A stretch of 64,000 nucleotides of DNA from CAZRHR01 sp964578885 (GTDB taxonomy: Bacteria > Bacteroidota > Bacteroidia > CAIKAF01): contig CAZOEO010000003.1 in the NCBI GenBank assembly GCA_964578885.1, forward strand, positions 124,001-188,000, written 5' to 3'. Position numbers and translations under genes: made by a program. The notes under the pieces were generated by a model that did no database searches, was not told the DNA's origin, and saw only the letters and a program-made list of their open reading frames with translations. Numbering within the stretch: position 1 is the stretch's first letter; each line of letters begins with the position of its first letter. Positions 34,385 through 45,380 of the stretch are shown here, piece after piece.

Positions 34385-37300
34385 ATGAGCATATTTCTCC
34401 CCCCCAACAGGCTCATTCATTTTTTCATCTTTTTTACGCTTTCCCTGTTTGCGAGTTTGCACGGCCAAACCCTAGTGGCTACAGCCTCTTCCCCGACCGC
34501 TTCACCCTCAGGCGTACTTTCCGGCTGTATTGGTTTGTCCTATACGTTTACCGGACAAACCAACGATACGCTGGCCACCGCCAGTTGGGTTTTCACCAAC
34601 GGCACACCTGGCACCGCGAATGGTTTAGGGCCACATAATGTATCTTTTAGCGGCAATGGTTGGGCCGTTCTCACCGTAACCAATGGCGCCCAAACGGTGG
34701 TCGATTCCATTGAAGTGCTGGTTTCCCCGAACATTACGGTGGCCCCCACTTTAAGTGGAACGGTAGGGCAAACTTTTGAAGGTGTGTTTTACGCCACCCG
34801 ATGCAACCAGGTATCCGGAACCGTGATTATCGGCAACAATGTCGCCGGCTGGCAGCCCGGTACCGTGTACACGGTGGATTTTGGAGATGGAAGCCCCATT
34901 GCCACGCCTACTCCAAATCCAGGTCCAGGTCCAAGTCCCGCTCCGGGTTCTTGGAGTTTAATTAAAAGTTACGCGACCGGGAATCATGTGCTCACCATTA
35001 TCGGCACCAATGGGAACTGCGTAAAAACCTACACTCAACCCATTTATGTTGGAAGTCAGCCCAATGTGGGCTTTGCCATCAATTCCAGCACCACACTTTG
35101 TGTACCGGACAGCATTGCTTTTCCCATCAGCAGCGTGTCCCAGAACAGCATGGGAACCAGGTATGTAGTCAATGTAAATGATGGTTCACAGGCAGACACC
35201 TTCTTTCATCCACCGCCGGCCAATTACATGCATAATTTTACTTTTTCCTCTTGTGGTAGCCTGGCTTCTACCAGCAATCAGGGGAACAGCATTGTTTTCC
35301 AAAATTCCTATCAGGCGATTATTACGGCGGCCAATCCTTGCGGAAATGCCACGGTTTCATTGCAGCCGATTTATGTATCGAGCAAAAACCAAACAGGATT
35401 TACCGTTACCCCGGATTCGTTGATTTGTATCAACAGTCCGGTGTTGTTAAACGACACCACGCGCTATGGACTTGATGTGGGCGCCACTTCCTGCGATAGT
35501 TTACCCCTTCGTATTTGGAATGTATACCCATCTACCGGCTGGACGCTCACGAGTGGTTCCATGGGGGATGCACAAGGTTTCACCTCCGGAGGTCCATTTG
35601 GCTATGACCCATCATTTTGGATTACCGGCACACCGGACATCACTTTAAGTTTCTCACAGCCAGGAACATATAATCTAGTCTTACGGACAGGAAATGGCTG
35701 CGGCGAAGATACGGCAGTCACACCCATTTGTATTGACCCGCCAATTACAGCAAACTTCGACATATCGGATTCCATTGGCTGTTTTCCTTTGGTCGTTTCC
35801 ACCACCAACCTTTCTACCCTTGGCAGCTGTAACCGGGACAAGTATTATTGGACCGTTACATTTACTGACACCATCGGTTGTGGCAACAACGATTGGGCAT
35901 TTATCAACGGAACAGATTCCATTTCTTTTCAGCCTGTTTTTCAATTCAATGGACCGGGTATTTACGACATTCAGCTGGAAACCAACCCAAGGTTAAATCC
36001 GGAAGATGCCACCCGTTGTCCCGTAGATACGGCGGTAAAACGTATTGTTGTAAAAGACAGACCCAACGTTTCTCTCAGTTTCACCTCTCCGATTTGCCAG
36101 ACCGACACTGCGTTTTTCACAGAAACCATTATTAACTGTTACGGCACCCAACCTTTAACTTATTTATGGACGCTTACAGGAGCGTTGCCGGCAACAGACA
36201 CCACCGTAAATCCAGGGGCGGTGTTATACCAGAGCCATGGACTTTTCCCTGTGAGTCTATTGGTGACCAACGAATGTGGCGCCGACACTGCGTTGGATAC
36301 CATTGACGTTCGCCAGCCTGTGATTGTGAATGTAACGCCGGGAACCAATGCCTGTATGAACGATGCCGTTTCCGTAAACGGCAGTTTTGGAGGAGGTGCC
36401 ATTATTGCCTCATGGAATGCATCGGTGCCTGGCGGCGGTTTCGCACCCAATAATACCACACAACCAGCAACATATACACCACCCTCAGGATACACCGGCA
36501 ATTTGGATGTGTATTTAATTACGAACGATCCTCCCGGGCCCTGTCCGGCCGACACGGCCATTGCCACTTATGTGTTCGATCAGAATGGCATTTCACTGCC
36601 GGGTTCTTATGCAGATTTATGCCAAAACGGAACGCAATTGCTTGCGGGAGCCGTTGGAGGTGCCGCCACCACAGGAACTTGGTCGGCCCAACCAGTGGGA
36701 ACGTTTACCCCGGATGCCAATACGCTGACTGCCGTTTACACCCCGCCATCCGGTTATGTTGGTCCGGTGACCTTAACTCTGATTACCAACGACCCTCCCG
36801 GAACTTGTTTATCTGATACGGCCGCCACCACCTTTGCAGTGAATCCCATTCCAATCGCAGATCCAGTGGTTCCAGCCACGATTTGTTCCGGTGATACCAC
36901 CCAACTGGCGCTGACTGCGGCTGCGGCTGGAACGGTATTTTCATGGGTTCCTGTAGCGAATGCCAACATCGTAGGTGCGACGGCTGGAAATGGTTTAATT
37001 ATTCAACAAGCACTGGTTAACAACGCGCTAACGGATCAGGTACAGCAATACACTGTTACACCGTCATTGAACGGATGTCCCGGTCCTTCGATTACCGTGA
37101 GTGTGAACATCCGTGCGAACACCCTCATGGTGCCAAGCTTAGATGCCACCGTTTGTCCAGGCCAAATCATTGGACCTTACAATTTTGTGTCTAACCCTCC
37201 TGGCGCAAGTTTTAGTTGGGTCGCTTCCAACAGTAGTCTTGGGATTAATTCCGGCATTGGCCCCATTCCCGCTTTACCAGCGCCGGCGAATCAAAGTACC

Positions 37301-40300
37301 GTTCCAGTAAGTGCTTCGGTGGTGGTCACGCCTACTTTAAATAATTGCGCAGGCACCCCCGATACGTTTGTGGTAACAGTGAATCCCACACCAGACGTAT
37401 CCAATACACCATTGTCCGATTCACTTTGTTCAGGAACAGGCAGCCAGCCCATTACCTTTACCTCGAATGTAGCCGGCACCACTTTCACATGGACTTTATC
37501 TTCGAATGTAGGCGTGAGCCCCGGTGCATTGGCCGCTGGATCAAACGTGATTCCCAGCCAAACTTTGACCGCCGCTGGAAATACCACAGGCGTACTAACC
37601 TATGCCGTTACACCTTTGGCTAACGGATGTCCCGGTGTGCCCGTCAACTATGAGGTGTACGTTTTACCCATTCCGGATGTAATTTTACCCGCAGGACAGG
37701 CGATTTGTCCTGGAGCCTCCAGCAATCCGGTGGCGTTAAACTCCAGCGTATCCGGCACCACATTTACCTGGACCTCCTCACCCATAGCAGGCGTAGCAGG
37801 AAATAGTTTGGCCGGTTCAGGAAATTTACCTGCGCAAACCCTTACGAATTCAAATGCCGCTCAGGCGACTGTCACTTATGTGATTACCCCGGAAGCCGAA
37901 GGCTGTGTGGGCACACCGGCCAACTATGTGATTACAGTAGAAGGATCTCCCAATGTGAGCTTTTTACCGGGTCCGCAAGTGATTTGTTCCAATGGAAATA
38001 CCGTTCCCATTGCCCTTAGTTCCACCACACCAGGCGTTAGTTTTTCCTGGAGCATGGTGCTTCCTCCATCTATTACTTATGGAGGCAGCTTGAGTGGTAC
38101 AGGCAATCCGCCTGCATTTAATTTTGTGAATACGGGAACCACACCAGATTCTGTGATACTTACGGCGATTGCCACTCCACCTGGTGCGCCTTGTCCTGGA
38201 AATCCATTTACCTACGCCATCGTGGTGAATCCAGTGCCCACCATGACCCTAACACCGGCAAATACCACGGTTTGTTCTAACGTAGGATTTTCATTAGTAA
38301 ACGCATCCACCACGCCGGGAACAACCTTTTCATGGACCGTTTCTACCTCAGGAGCCGTAACAGGCCAAGGCGCCGGCACGGGGGATACCATTTCACAAAT
38401 TGTTATCAATACCACAGGCGCTGACCAAACTGTGACATACACCACCACACCGGTTTTTGCAGGTTGCGTAGGTACACCTGTTAGTTCCGTGGTGACCGTT
38501 CAATATGAGCCTGCCATCACAGGCGTTCCAGACGTAACCGTTTGTTCTGCCGGAGCCGTTAATGCCATTAATTTTAGCTCCACACCTCCAGGCGCCACCT
38601 TTGCCTGGCAAAATAACAATGCCCAAACCGGTCTGGCCCTCACAGGCAGTGGCAATATTGCTGCTTTTACGGCAAATGCCAACAACACCTCTACGGCAGA
38701 ACAAAGTACCATCATTGTTACTCCGACGGCCAACGGATGTGCGGGCCTTGCGGATACCTTTCTGCTTGTAGTTCAACCCAATCCTACGGTAACCAACAAT
38801 CCTCTGGCACAAATAAACTGCTCTGGCGTGAATACCCAAGCGGTTGTATTTACCGGAAACGTGTCCGGAAGCACTTTCACCTGGAACCTCAACAGCACCA
38901 ACAACTTGCAGCCTGTTGGATTGGTAAACGGCACGGACCAGATTCCTTCTCAAATTCTCACGGCCAATACCATTGCCGGAGGAAATGCGGTGTACGTGGT
39001 GACCCCCAGTGCTAATAATTGCGTGGGAACACCTGTGAATTATACCTTTACGATTGCTCCAACGCCGGCCATGATTCTTCCGGCGTCTCAGACCATTTGC
39101 AGTGGCGACACCATGGCCACTACCGTTTTAAATGCCACCACGGCGGGTGCCACCTTTACATGGACGGCTTCGGCCACAGGCGGTATCACAGGATTTACAC
39201 CTTCTGGTACAGGGAATTTACCACCAGACCTTTTGGTGAATCCATCTTTCGTCCCAGAAACCGTAACATTCTCCATCACCCCGACGACAGGCGGATGTGT
39301 TGGTTCACCAGCGAATTATGTGGTCACGGTTCAGCCGACGCCCAACCTTAGCATTAATCCTTCTACCCAAGCTGTTTGTTCCGGAGTTCCCACTGTTCCG
39401 TTGAATGTAACAAGTACGACCCCGGGGGCGCAATTCAGCTGGACCAGTGTTTCACCGGCCACCCTTACCGGCGCCACTGCTTCAGGAACAGGCAACATTC
39501 CAGCCCAAACCTTGAACCATAGCGGAACTGCCACTGACTCTGTTTTATTTATTGTGACTCCTTCTACCGGAGCATGTTCAGGGCCGGCAGACTCAGCGTA
39601 TCTAGTGGTGTATCCGATTCCGGATGTAACGGCAAATCCGTCTCCCGCTTCCATTTGTTCCGGTGCCACCACCAACATTGCCCTAAGTGGAAATGTGGTA
39701 GGTACTACTTTTTCATGGACGGTGTCCACCAATGTGAATGTATCAGGAAGTGCGGCAGGAACGGGTGCTACCATTGCCCAAACCCTGACTCAAGCGACTC
39801 TTTCCCCCCAAACATTAATTTATACCATCACGCCAACAGCCAATGGTTGTCCGGGAACACCCATACAGGTGAACGCAGATGTATTACCCATTCCGGTACT
39901 TACCCCAACTGCAGACATGTCTCTATGTCCGGTTCAAACCAGCAATGCCATTTCATTTTCATCCAACATTCCTTCAACCAATTTTACCTGGACCCAGAGC
40001 AATGTGTCCACAGGTGCACCAGCCTCTGGAACGGGTAATTTTCCCTCATTTGTGTCCGGGGTAAACAATGGAGCCACAGCCATAACAGGCGTAGTCATTG
40101 TAACGCCCAGTGCAAATGGTTGTGCAGGACTGGCAGACACTTTCAATGTAGTGGTACAGCCACTTCCCAGTGTAACCAACAATCCACTTGGACAAACCGT
40201 ATGTTCGAGTCTGGCGTCCGCACCCATCGTATTTACTGGAAATGTACCAGGCGCCACGTACACATGGAATTTAACCAATACCAATAACCTTCAGGCAGGT

Positions 40301-43300
40301 GCGCTGGCAAGTGGCACGGATTCAATTCCCGCGCAAAATCTGACCACCATCAGCATTGCCAATGGAGATGCCACTTACACCATAGTTCCATCAGCCAATG
40401 GTTGTATTGGAGGACCGGTTCAATATGTGTATTCTATCGCGCCGAATCCGGACGTTAATTTACCTGTAGCCCAAATTCTTTGTTCAGGGAATCCGACAGC
40501 GGTGGTGAATCCTACATCCTCCGTGGCCGGTGTAAGTTTCAACTGGACGGCAGTCGCTACCGGCGGCATCACGGGCTTCTCGGCCAGTGGAACAGGAAGC
40601 ATTCCTTCCTTTAATCCGGTAAATCCAAGTCCTTCTGTACAAACCATCACCTATACCATTACGCCAAGTGCCAACGGATGTATTGGTACTCCTGTCAATT
40701 ATTTGATTACCGTTGAACCCACTGTGGTGCTGAATTTGAATCCGGCCATGCAGTCCATTTGTGATGGTGGAACTTCTGTACAGATTACGGCTACTACTTC
40801 TACCCCAGGAGCGGTTATTAGCTGGGCGGCCCAAGCACCTGTTACCTTAACGGGATGGACAGGATCTGGAACAGGTAATGTACCCGCGCTCAACTTACAA
40901 AACACAGGTAACCAAACGGATACACTTCTCATCATTTACACCCCCGCTTTTGCAGGTTGTAACGGCGTGGCAGACACCGCCATGGTGTTGGTGCATCCAA
41001 CCCCCAACGTAGTCGCCAATCCGGCCAACCAGACCATTTGTTCCGGCGGAGGTATCAATATTGGTTTATCCGGAAATGTGCAAGGAACCGTTTTCAATTG
41101 GGTACCATCGGTGAATCCGGCCATTTCGGGTGCGACCACCGCCAGTGGAAATGCCATCACAGATATTTTGTCCCAATCGGGAACGACATCCCAAAACCTC
41201 TCCTACACCATTACGCCAAGCGCCAATGCTTGTCCGGGCGCACCTATTCAAGTGCCCATTACCGTATTGCCTATTCCAGTCATTACGCCACAGCCGAATA
41301 TTCAAGTCTGTGCCTCACAACCCGTGGCGGCCATTAATTTCACATCGAATGTTCCGGGTACTAACATCACCTGGACCAATTCCAATTCCGGCGTTGGTTT
41401 ACCCCCAAGTGGAGCCGGAAATATTCCCGGATACAACGCGCCCATTCATAATGGTCCGGGTTCCGTAACAGGTCAAATTATTACACGACCCTCCGCAGCA
41501 GGATGCTTCGGAATCTCAGACACCTTTGACATTGTGGTTCTTCCACAGCCACTGGCCGTGGTGAATCCGATAAATTCCACCATTTGTTCCAACCAAAGCA
41601 CTGCCATTGGCCTGAGCTCCGCACTACCTGGAACACAATTCAGCTGGATTGTAAATGCGGGTGGATTAAATGGTACCAGCCCGGGAACAGGCAATCTTAT
41701 CGCCCAAACCTTAGTGAATCCCGGCGTGACCACACTCACCGCCCAATACATTATTACGCCAACATTAAATGGTTGTATTGGTCCGAACGATACGGCCACC
41801 GTCTCTGTAACACCTGCTGCGCAATTGAATGTGGTAACCGGCCCGACCAATTTCTGTAGTGGTGGCAGCACCAACATTCAATTGTCTTCGCCTGTACCAG
41901 GCGCCACATTTTCCTGGACCCTGGCTGGCGGACAATCCATCCTTGGTGATTTGCCGGGAAACGGTGCCACTATTGTACAAAACCTCACGAATCCAAGTAA
42001 TGCAATTGATTCAGTGACCTACAACATTGTTCCTACGTTCAATGGATGTGCCTTAGCACCCACTTCTGTGACGGTGGTGGTGAATCCCATTCCGTCTGGC
42101 ATAGCCACTCCAGATACGTCCACCATTTGCGGAGGAACCACTACCGGTATTCAGTTGATTTCGACAGTGGCCAACACCACATTCAACTGGACGGTAAATG
42201 CAGGTCCTTCCATCAGCGGAGCTTCTCCCGGAACGGGACAACTCATTGGCCAGACCCTGAACAACAGCAGCTTGGCCACAGAACAAGTGGTGTATAATAT
42301 CACCTATAGTGCCAATGGATGCGCAGGCGCGCCAATTCAGGCCGTAGTAAATGTAAATCCGGTGGCACCGGCCGCAGCTAATCCGACGGCATTAACCGTT
42401 TGTTCCGGACAACCATTCCAAATTGCGGTGTCTTCTCCGGTAAATGGCGCAACGCTCAGTTGGACCACCGCCCCGAACCCCAATGTTGCCGGTGCAATTG
42501 CCGGAGCAGGAGATACCATTTCCAATACCTTAACCACAGCAGTAGCCGGTGGCCAAATTGTAAACTACTTGATTTCGGCCACATTCCAAAATTGTCCAGG
42601 CCCTCTTCTCGTTGTTCCTGTAACAGTAAACGCTTTACCAGCAGTAAATCCGGGATTAGCCCAAACCTCGTGTTTAAATAGTCCACCAATTAATCTGGTC
42701 GGCTTTTCACCTGCAGGTGGAACGTGGTCTGGTCCAGGTATCACCACTGCCCAACCAGGCACCTTTACCCCGTCAGTAGCTGGTGTTGGCGCACATGTCA
42801 TTACCTATTCCTTCACGGATCCGGTAACCACTTGTTCCAATACAGCAAACATCAACATGGTCGTGAATCCGCTGCCCACGCTCAGCTATACACACGACAC
42901 CCTTGTTTGCGTAAATGCGCCCATTAATTTGGTCAACACCACCCAAGGAGCCACCCAACATGCATGGGTTTTCGGAAACGGAACCAACTCCAACCTTTCG
43001 AACCCCATTCAAGCTTATCCCGCACCCGGACTTTACACCATTTCTTATACTGCGACCACCGCTTTGGGATGCTCGGCTGGATCCAATTCCACCATTCGCG
43101 TGATTACCGCACCGGCAGCCAACTTCGTAGTTGCGCCCAGCGTAGGTTGCTCTCCATTGGTAGTCAACTTCAATAACCAAACAGCAGCTTACACCGCTAC
43201 CTACCTTTGGAATCTGGGCAATGGAACCACCTCTACCCTGATGACGCCACCACCTACCACCTATTTTGGCTCCACTTCCGTAGATACCACCTATGTGATT

Positions 43301-45376
43301 TCACTGACCGCCACCAACCAATGTGGTAACTCTACTTTCATAGATACCCTTCGCGTTTTATCGCAGCCCGTGGCCTTCTTTGGCACCAACGTATCAGTCG
43401 GATGCTCGCCGCTCACCATTCAATTGAGCCAAAACTCTTTCGGCGGTCCAACATCCTTTTCATGGAATTTCGGAAACGGAACGGCCAGTGCGGCATCGCT
43501 TCCCGGCCCGCAAACCTTCGTGTACAATGGTACCACCGACACCACTTACTACATCACCCTCACCGTGACCAATCCTTGCGGTTCCAGCACGCATGTAGAT
43601 AGTGTGCGCGTATTGCCCAACAACATTACGCCATTTTTCAACACCAACCCAACATCGGGTTGCGCACCACTTGCCGTGAATTTCACCAACTTCACCACCG
43701 GAGCCAACGTGTACAACTGGGATTTTGGAGATGGAAACGTGTCGAATCTTATGAACCCATCGCACACCTATGTGAATGGTGGTAACTACAACGTGATGCT
43801 GGCCGCCAACAACGGCTGTTCATTCGATACTATTTATTTCATGGTAAACGTATTGCCACAACCCTCCGTCTCTTTTGTGGTGGCGCAAGATTCCCTTTGC
43901 CAAAACGTGAACATGCAATTCATTAACACCTCTCCGAACTTATCCAATTTGTTCTGGAACTTTGGCGATGGCAACACATCTACCCTCACCAATCCAACCA
44001 ACGCATACGCACAAGGAGGAACCTACAACGTTTCTTTAATTGGCACCGCACAAGCCTCAGGCTGCACCGATACGGCACATGGAGTTGTGTTCATCAAACC
44101 CGGCATAGATGTGGCCATTAACCTGTCCGACTCCATCGGCTGCGCGCCGTTCCAGGTTCAATTCCAGGACGTAGGACAAGGCGCCATTTTCCACCAATGG
44201 AATTACGGCGATGGACAAACCGGCGCATCTTCCAGTCCAACCCATACATACCTCACGTTCGGAAGCTATATTACCCAACTCGTCGGTTCAAACCAATGGG
44301 GCTGTACCGACACCGCGACCGCCAATGTTTGGGTGAATCCCGTTCCCAACGCCGCGTTTACCGTTCCACCCATCAACACCTGCGTGTACCCGGCAACGTT
44401 CCAGCTAACCAACACAAGCAGCGGCGCCACAGGCTATCAATGGAATCTAGGCAACGGACAGAATTCCGTACAATTCGAACCGGTGGTTACCTACAACCAA
44501 CCCGATACCTTTGCCATTCAGCTGGTGGCCACAAACGCCTTCGGCTGTTCCGACACGGCCGTTCAATCCGTAATCATGAACCAGAATGTGGTGGCCAATT
44601 TCCTTATCACACCGGAAGTAGGTTGCGCACCCCATAAAGCAGATTTAATCGATCTGTCCACAGGAGCCGATACATGGAGCTGGAACTTCGGCGATGGAGA
44701 TTCGTCCATTGTACAAAATCCCATCCACGTGTATCAGAATGCTGGCGTGTATACCGTTACCCTCATCGCCTCTAACCAGGCAGGCTGCGGCGACACCCTT
44801 ACCCTTACCAACGCTGTTTTGGTGAATCCATCGCCTACCGCCGCATTTTTGTCGTCTCCCCCCGAACGCTCATTCCTCACGCCCGTGGTCGATTTATTAG
44901 ACCTCAGCACCGGTGGTATTTCCGCTTTCTACAACATGGGCAACGGACAGATCAACACCCTAATGAACGGACAATACATTTACCCAAGTCCAGACACCGG
45001 AACCTATATCATCAGCCAAATTGTCGTTAACCAATTCGGATGTACCGATACCGCATTCTCCACCATCCGACTCTTTGGAGAAACCTCGTTGTATGTACCC
45101 ACCGCCTTCACACCCAATGACGATGGCAAAAACGATGTCTTCCGCGCCTACGGATTCAATTTGTTTGAATATGAGTTGCAAATCTTTAACCGCTGGGGCG
45201 AACTCATCTTCGAAACCAACGACCTCATGGATGCATGGAATGGCACCAAGTTCAACGCCGGCGGCCCCGTCTGCAAAAGCGACGTATATGTCTGGCGAAT
45301 TGCTTACCGCGACATCGACCGCGTGCGCCATCGGGTGAGAGGACGCGTCACCCTGCTCAACAACGGAACGGAATAA
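34385..45376 (+). CDS. Giant T9SS type B surface protein with 21 PKD-like repeats
   Basis: The 3663-residue protein has a signal peptide (FFIFFTLSLFASLHGQ). Residues 30-820 are mixed Ig/PKD-like domains. Residues 823-2752 are 21 PKD-like repeats of about 92 residues, each with a cysteine near the start (TICSG), a T-F-x-W-T strand, a GTG...Q-T-L stretch, and a second cysteine in A-N-G-C-x-G. One Ig-like domain follows. PKD domains (WDFGDGN / WNFGDG type) fill about 2832-3560, and the gliding-motility-associated C-terminal domain (VPTAFTPNDDGKNDVFRAYG, FNRWGEL) occupies 3568-3663. It is probably a secreted adhesin or gliding-type surface filament. No enzyme domain was seen. The frame is intact over 11 kb. 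Confidence 0.88.
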   Translation: MSIFLPPNRLIHFFIFFTLSLFASLHGQTLVATASSPTASPSGVLSGCIGLSYTFTGQTNDTLATASWVFTNGTPGTANGLGPHNVSFSGNGWAVLTVTNGAQTVVDSIEVLVSPNITVAPTLSGTVGQTFEGVFYATRCNQVSGTVIIGNNVAGWQPGTVYTVDFGDGSPIATPTPNPGPGPSPAPGSWSLIKSYATGNHVLTIIGTNGNCVKTYTQPIYVGSQPNVGFAINSSTTLCVPDSIAFPISSVSQNSMGTRYVVNVNDGSQADTFFHPPPANYMHNFTFSSCGSLASTSNQGNSIVFQNSYQAIITAANPCGNATVSLQPIYVSSKNQTGFTVTPDSLICINSPVLLNDTTRYGLDVGATSCDSLPLRIWNVYPSTGWTLTSGSMGDAQGFTSGGPFGYDPSFWITGTPDITLSFSQPGTYNLVLRTGNGCGEDTAVTPICIDPPITANFDISDSIGCFPLVVSTTNLSTLGSCNRDKYYWTVTFTDTIGCGNNDWAFINGTDSISFQPVFQFNGPGIYDIQLETNPRLNPEDATRCPVDTAVKRIVVKDRPNVSLSFTSPICQTDTAFFTETIINCYGTQPLTYLWTLTGALPATDTTVNPGAVLYQSHGLFPVSLLVTNECGADTALDTIDVRQPVIVNVTPGTNACMNDAVSVNGSFGGGAIIASWNASVPGGGFAPNNTTQPATYTPPSGYTGNLDVYLITNDPPGPCPADTAIATYVFDQNGISLPGSYADLCQNGTQLLAGAVGGAATTGTWSAQPVGTFTPDANTLTAVYTPPSGYVGPVTLTLITNDPPGTCLSDTAATTFAVNPIPIADPVVPATICSGDTTQLALTAAAAGTVFSWVPVANANIVGATAGNGLIIQQALVNNALTDQVQQYTVTPSLNGCPGPSITVSVNIRANTLMVPSLDATVCPGQIIGPYNFVSNPPGASFSWVASNSSLGINSGIGPIPALPAPANQSTVPVSASVVVTPTLNNCAGTPDTFVVTVNPTPDVSNTPLSDSLCSGTGSQPITFTSNVAGTTFTWTLSSNVGVSPGALAAGSNVIPSQTLTAAGNTTGVLTYAVTPLANGCPGVPVNYEVYVLPIPDVILPAGQAICPGASSNPVALNSSVSGTTFTWTSSPIAGVAGNSLAGSGNLPAQTLTNSNAAQATVTYVITPEAEGCVGTPANYVITVEGSPNVSFLPGPQVICSNGNTVPIALSSTTPGVSFSWSMVLPPSITYGGSLSGTGNPPAFNFVNTGTTPDSVILTAIATPPGAPCPGNPFTYAIVVNPVPTMTLTPANTTVCSNVGFSLVNASTTPGTTFSWTVSTSGAVTGQGAGTGDTISQIVINTTGADQTVTYTTTPVFAGCVGTPVSSVVTVQYEPAITGVPDVTVCSAGAVNAINFSSTPPGATFAWQNNNAQTGLALTGSGNIAAFTANANNTSTAEQSTIIVTPTANGCAGLADTFLLVVQPNPTVTNNPLAQINCSGVNTQAVVFTGNVSGSTFTWNLNSTNNLQPVGLVNGTDQIPSQILTANTIAGGNAVYVVTPSANNCVGTPVNYTFTIAPTPAMILPASQTICSGDTMATTVLNATTAGATFTWTASATGGITGFTPSGTGNLPPDLLVNPSFVPETVTFSITPTTGGCVGSPANYVVTVQPTPNLSINPSTQAVCSGVPTVPLNVTSTTPGAQFSWTSVSPATLTGATASGTGNIPAQTLNHSGTATDSVLFIVTPSTGACSGPADSAYLVVYPIPDVTANPSPASICSGATTNIALSGNVVGTTFSWTVSTNVNVSGSAAGTGATIAQTLTQATLSPQTLIYTITPTANGCPGTPIQVNADVLPIPVLTPTADMSLCPVQTSNAISFSSNIPSTNFTWTQSNVSTGAPASGTGNFPSFVSGVNNGATAITGVVIVTPSANGCAGLADTFNVVVQPLPSVTNNPLGQTVCSSLASAPIVFTGNVPGATYTWNLTNTNNLQAGALASGTDSIPAQNLTTISIANGDATYTIVPSANGCIGGPVQYVYSIAPNPDVNLPVAQILCSGNPTAVVNPTSSVAGVSFNWTAVATGGITGFSASGTGSIPSFNPVNPSPSVQTITYTITPSANGCIGTPVNYLITVEPTVVLNLNPAMQSICDGGTSVQITATTSTPGAVISWAAQAPVTLTGWTGSGTGNVPALNLQNTGNQTDTLLIIYTPAFAGCNGVADTAMVLVHPTPNVVANPANQTICSGGGINIGLSGNVQGTVFNWVPSVNPAISGATTASGNAITDILSQSGTTSQNLSYTITPSANACPGAPIQVPITVLPIPVITPQPNIQVCASQPVAAINFTSNVPGTNITWTNSNSGVGLPPSGAGNIPGYNAPIHNGPGSVTGQIITRPSAAGCFGISDTFDIVVLPQPLAVVNPINSTICSNQSTAIGLSSALPGTQFSWIVNAGGLNGTSPGTGNLIAQTLVNPGVTTLTAQYIITPTLNGCIGPNDTATVSVTPAAQLNVVTGPTNFCSGGSTNIQLSSPVPGATFSWTLAGGQSILGDLPGNGATIVQNLTNPSNAIDSVTYNIVPTFNGCALAPTSVTVVVNPIPSGIATPDTSTICGGTTTGIQLISTVANTTFNWTVNAGPSISGASPGTGQLIGQTLNNSSLATEQVVYNITYSANGCAGAPIQAVVNVNPVAPAAANPTALTVCSGQPFQIAVSSPVNGATLSWTTAPNPNVAGAIAGAGDTISNTLTTAVAGGQIVNYLISATFQNCPGPLLVVPVTVNALPAVNPGLAQTSCLNSPPINLVGFSPAGGTWSGPGITTAQPGTFTPSVAGVGAHVITYSFTDPVTTCSNTANINMVVNPLPTLSYTHDTLVCVNAPINLVNTTQGATQHAWVFGNGTNSNLSNPIQAYPAPGLYTISYTATTALGCSAGSNSTIRVITAPAANFVVAPSVGCSPLVVNFNNQTAAYTATYLWNLGNGTTSTLMTPPPTTYFGSTSVDTTYVISLTATNQCGNSTFIDTLRVLSQPVAFFGTNVSVGCSPLTIQLSQNSFGGPTSFSWNFGNGTASAASLPGPQTFVYNGTTDTTYYITLTVTNPCGSSTHVDSVRVLPNNITPFFNTNPTSGCAPLAVNFTNFTTGANVYNWDFGDGNVSNLMNPSHTYVNGGNYNVMLAANNGCSFDTIYFMVNVLPQPSVSFVVAQDSLCQNVNMQFINTSPNLSNLFWNFGDGNTSTLTNPTNAYAQGGTYNVSLIGTAQASGCTDTAHGVVFIKPGIDVAINLSDSIGCAPFQVQFQDVGQGAIFHQWNYGDGQTGASSSPTHTYLTFGSYITQLVGSNQWGCTDTATANVWVNPVPNAAFTVPPINTCVYPATFQLTNTSSGATGYQWNLGNGQNSVQFEPVVTYNQPDTFAIQLVATNAFGCSDTAVQSVIMNQNVVANFLITPEVGCAPHKADLIDLSTGADTWSWNFGDGDSSIVQNPIHVYQNAGVYTVTLIASNQAGCGDTLTLTNAVLVNPSPTAAFLSSPPERSFLTPVVDLLDLSTGGISAFYNMGNGQINTLMNGQYIYPSPDTGTYIISQIVVNQFGCTDTAFSTIRLFGETSLYVPTAFTPNDDGKNDVFRAYGFNLFEYELQIFNRWGELIFETNDLMDAWNGTKFNAGGPVCKSDVYVWRIAYRDIDRVRHRVRGRVTLLNNGTE
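37124..41278 (+). repeat. Five-domain super-repeat inside the giant gene
   Basis: Within the PKD-like array, domains resemble each other most at a spacing of five. Equivalent start points lie at 37124, 38513, 39896 and 41279, spacings of 1389, 1383 and 1383 bases (463, 461 and 461 codons). The next domain type gives 37397, 38789 and 40172, and a third gives 39071 and 40454, again 1383 apart. After 41279 only the first domain of a fourth unit is present, followed by four more repeats that look most like the fifth type. By eye the units differ at many silent and non-silent sites, so the duplication is old. Confidence 0.85.
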
Positions 45377-45380
45377 TTTT

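Noticed and set aside
38393..38953. 186-residue antisense ORF within the giant gene
   Set aside because: It lies wholly opposite the PKD-like repeats and shows repeat-derived low-complexity sequence with no family resemblance.
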